A stretch of DNA of 64,000 nt. Source: Anaerobacillus isosaccharinicus. Its GTDB lineage: Bacteria > Bacillota > Bacilli > Bacillales > Anaerobacillaceae. A program made the position numbers and the translations under genes. The notes below the pieces were generated by a model. It made no database searches and was not told where the DNA came from. It saw only the letters and a program-made list of their open reading frames with translations. The DNA lies in assembly GCF_001866075.3 (NCBI RefSeq), contig NZ_CP063356.1, positions 5,012,164 to 5,076,163 on the forward strand, written 5' to 3'. Shown one piece after another: positions 63,763 through 64,000 of the stretch; the stretch's first letter is position 1, and each line of letters starts with the position of its first letter.

Positions 63763-63844
63763 CGGGAGCTACCACCAGATTAATTGGTAGAAAGTGTCAT
63801 CAGCCTTTAGTTTTCATAGAACTTTTGACACTACCAAGAAGTTC

Positions 63845-64000
63845 GATTTGCTATTTAACTTATTCTTATTCAACTATAAAAGGGACTTAGTGACTTTTAT
63901 TTAAAATAAACAAGAGTTTTTCCTTTTGCTGTATGTTATTTTAACTTTGCCCGTTACTGTAATGATATAGCCTGCAACGTAATTCTACTAACGCCACTTG
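63845..64000. other. A/T-rich end of window, no gene seen
   Basis: After the right target duplication I see no frame longer than a few codons and no clear terminator. It is probably the former upstream region of yqxD, cut off by the IS. Confidence 0.4.

Larger units (their letters stand above)
62010..63835 (+). mobile_element. 1826-bp insertion sequence, copy 2
   Basis: Same length, orientation, ends and transposase as the element at 35781, with no difference noticed by eye. It has its own 9-bp target duplication. The near-identity suggests recent transposition. It lies upstream of yqxD. Confidence 0.95.

Overview
The window comes from a low-GC, endospore-forming Bacillaceae chromosome. Much of it follows the Bacillus subtilis gene order around sigF: resAB-rluB-spmBA-dacB, ypuI-scpBA, ribDEBAH, ppiB, lysA-spoVA-sigF-spoIIAB/AA-dacF, pdp-pun-deoB, xerD-yqzK-fur-spoIIM-yqxK-nudF-mciZ-yqkF. 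A tungsten-type aldehyde ferredoxin oxidoreductase cluster at the right points to a lineage able to live anaerobically (an Anaerobacillus- or alkaliphile-like genus is a guess, not shown).

Region by region. 1-4.1 kb: cytochrome c maturation (resB/resA), rluB, and the spore genes dacB-spmA-spmB with a sigma-E-type promoter. 4.1-12.5 kb: a block that splits the usual dacB-ypuI junction. It holds a second spoVA operon of the spoVA2mob type (DUF1657, YhcN-like lipoprotein, SpoVAC, SpoVAD, SpoVAEb, DUF1657, DUF421 protein), an unknown membrane protein, a phosphodiesterase-like lipoprotein, a superoxide dismutase and a DUF2935 protein. 12.5-19.4 kb: ypuI, scpB, scpA, ypuF and the riboflavin operon under an FMN riboswitch; ribT is absent. 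19.4-32.8 kb: ppiB, a LysM/NlpC-P60 hydrolase, lysA under a lysine riboswitch, the canonical spoVA operon with a strong sigma-G-type promoter, spoIIAA-spoIIAB-sigF with a sigma-H-type promoter, dacF and pdp. 32.9-40.4 kb: two tandem purine nucleoside phosphorylases, deoB, an 1826-bp insertion sequence, xerD, yqzK, fur (PerR-like box) and spoIIM. 40.4-47.5 kb: a dispersed repeat, a PHP/EndoQ-like protein, nudF, the tiny FtsZ inhibitor mciZ, a DUF3866 protein, yqkF, a second TlpA-like thioredoxin, paired fluoride channels and uppP. 47.5-50.8 kb: a divergent COG0523 GTPase / permease / TIGR03943 module around a Zur-box-like palindrome. 50.8-56.6 kb: a lone trpB, cimA, and a guanine-riboswitch-controlled xpt plus purine-type permease. 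56.6-61.1 kb: MoaD-like protein, a second GG-ended small protein, the oxidoreductase, a ThiF/MoeB-like E1 and a methyltransferase. 61.3-64 kb: a coiled-coil small protein, yqxD and a second copy of the IS.

Two themes dominate. The first is sporulation: forespore sigma control, two SpoVA channel operons, cortex enzymes, the engulfment protein SpoIIM and MciZ. The second is metal and cofactor handling: riboflavin, a pterin-metal cofactor, and zinc, iron and fluoride. The non-coding DNA is rich in repeats: two IS copies with the same transposase sequence, a tandem 122-bp hairpin repeat, a MITE-like element and palindromic arrays of a TGTAGAA/TGTAAAA heptad. Coordinates use starts chosen from Shine-Dalgarno positions where the longest frame looked too long.
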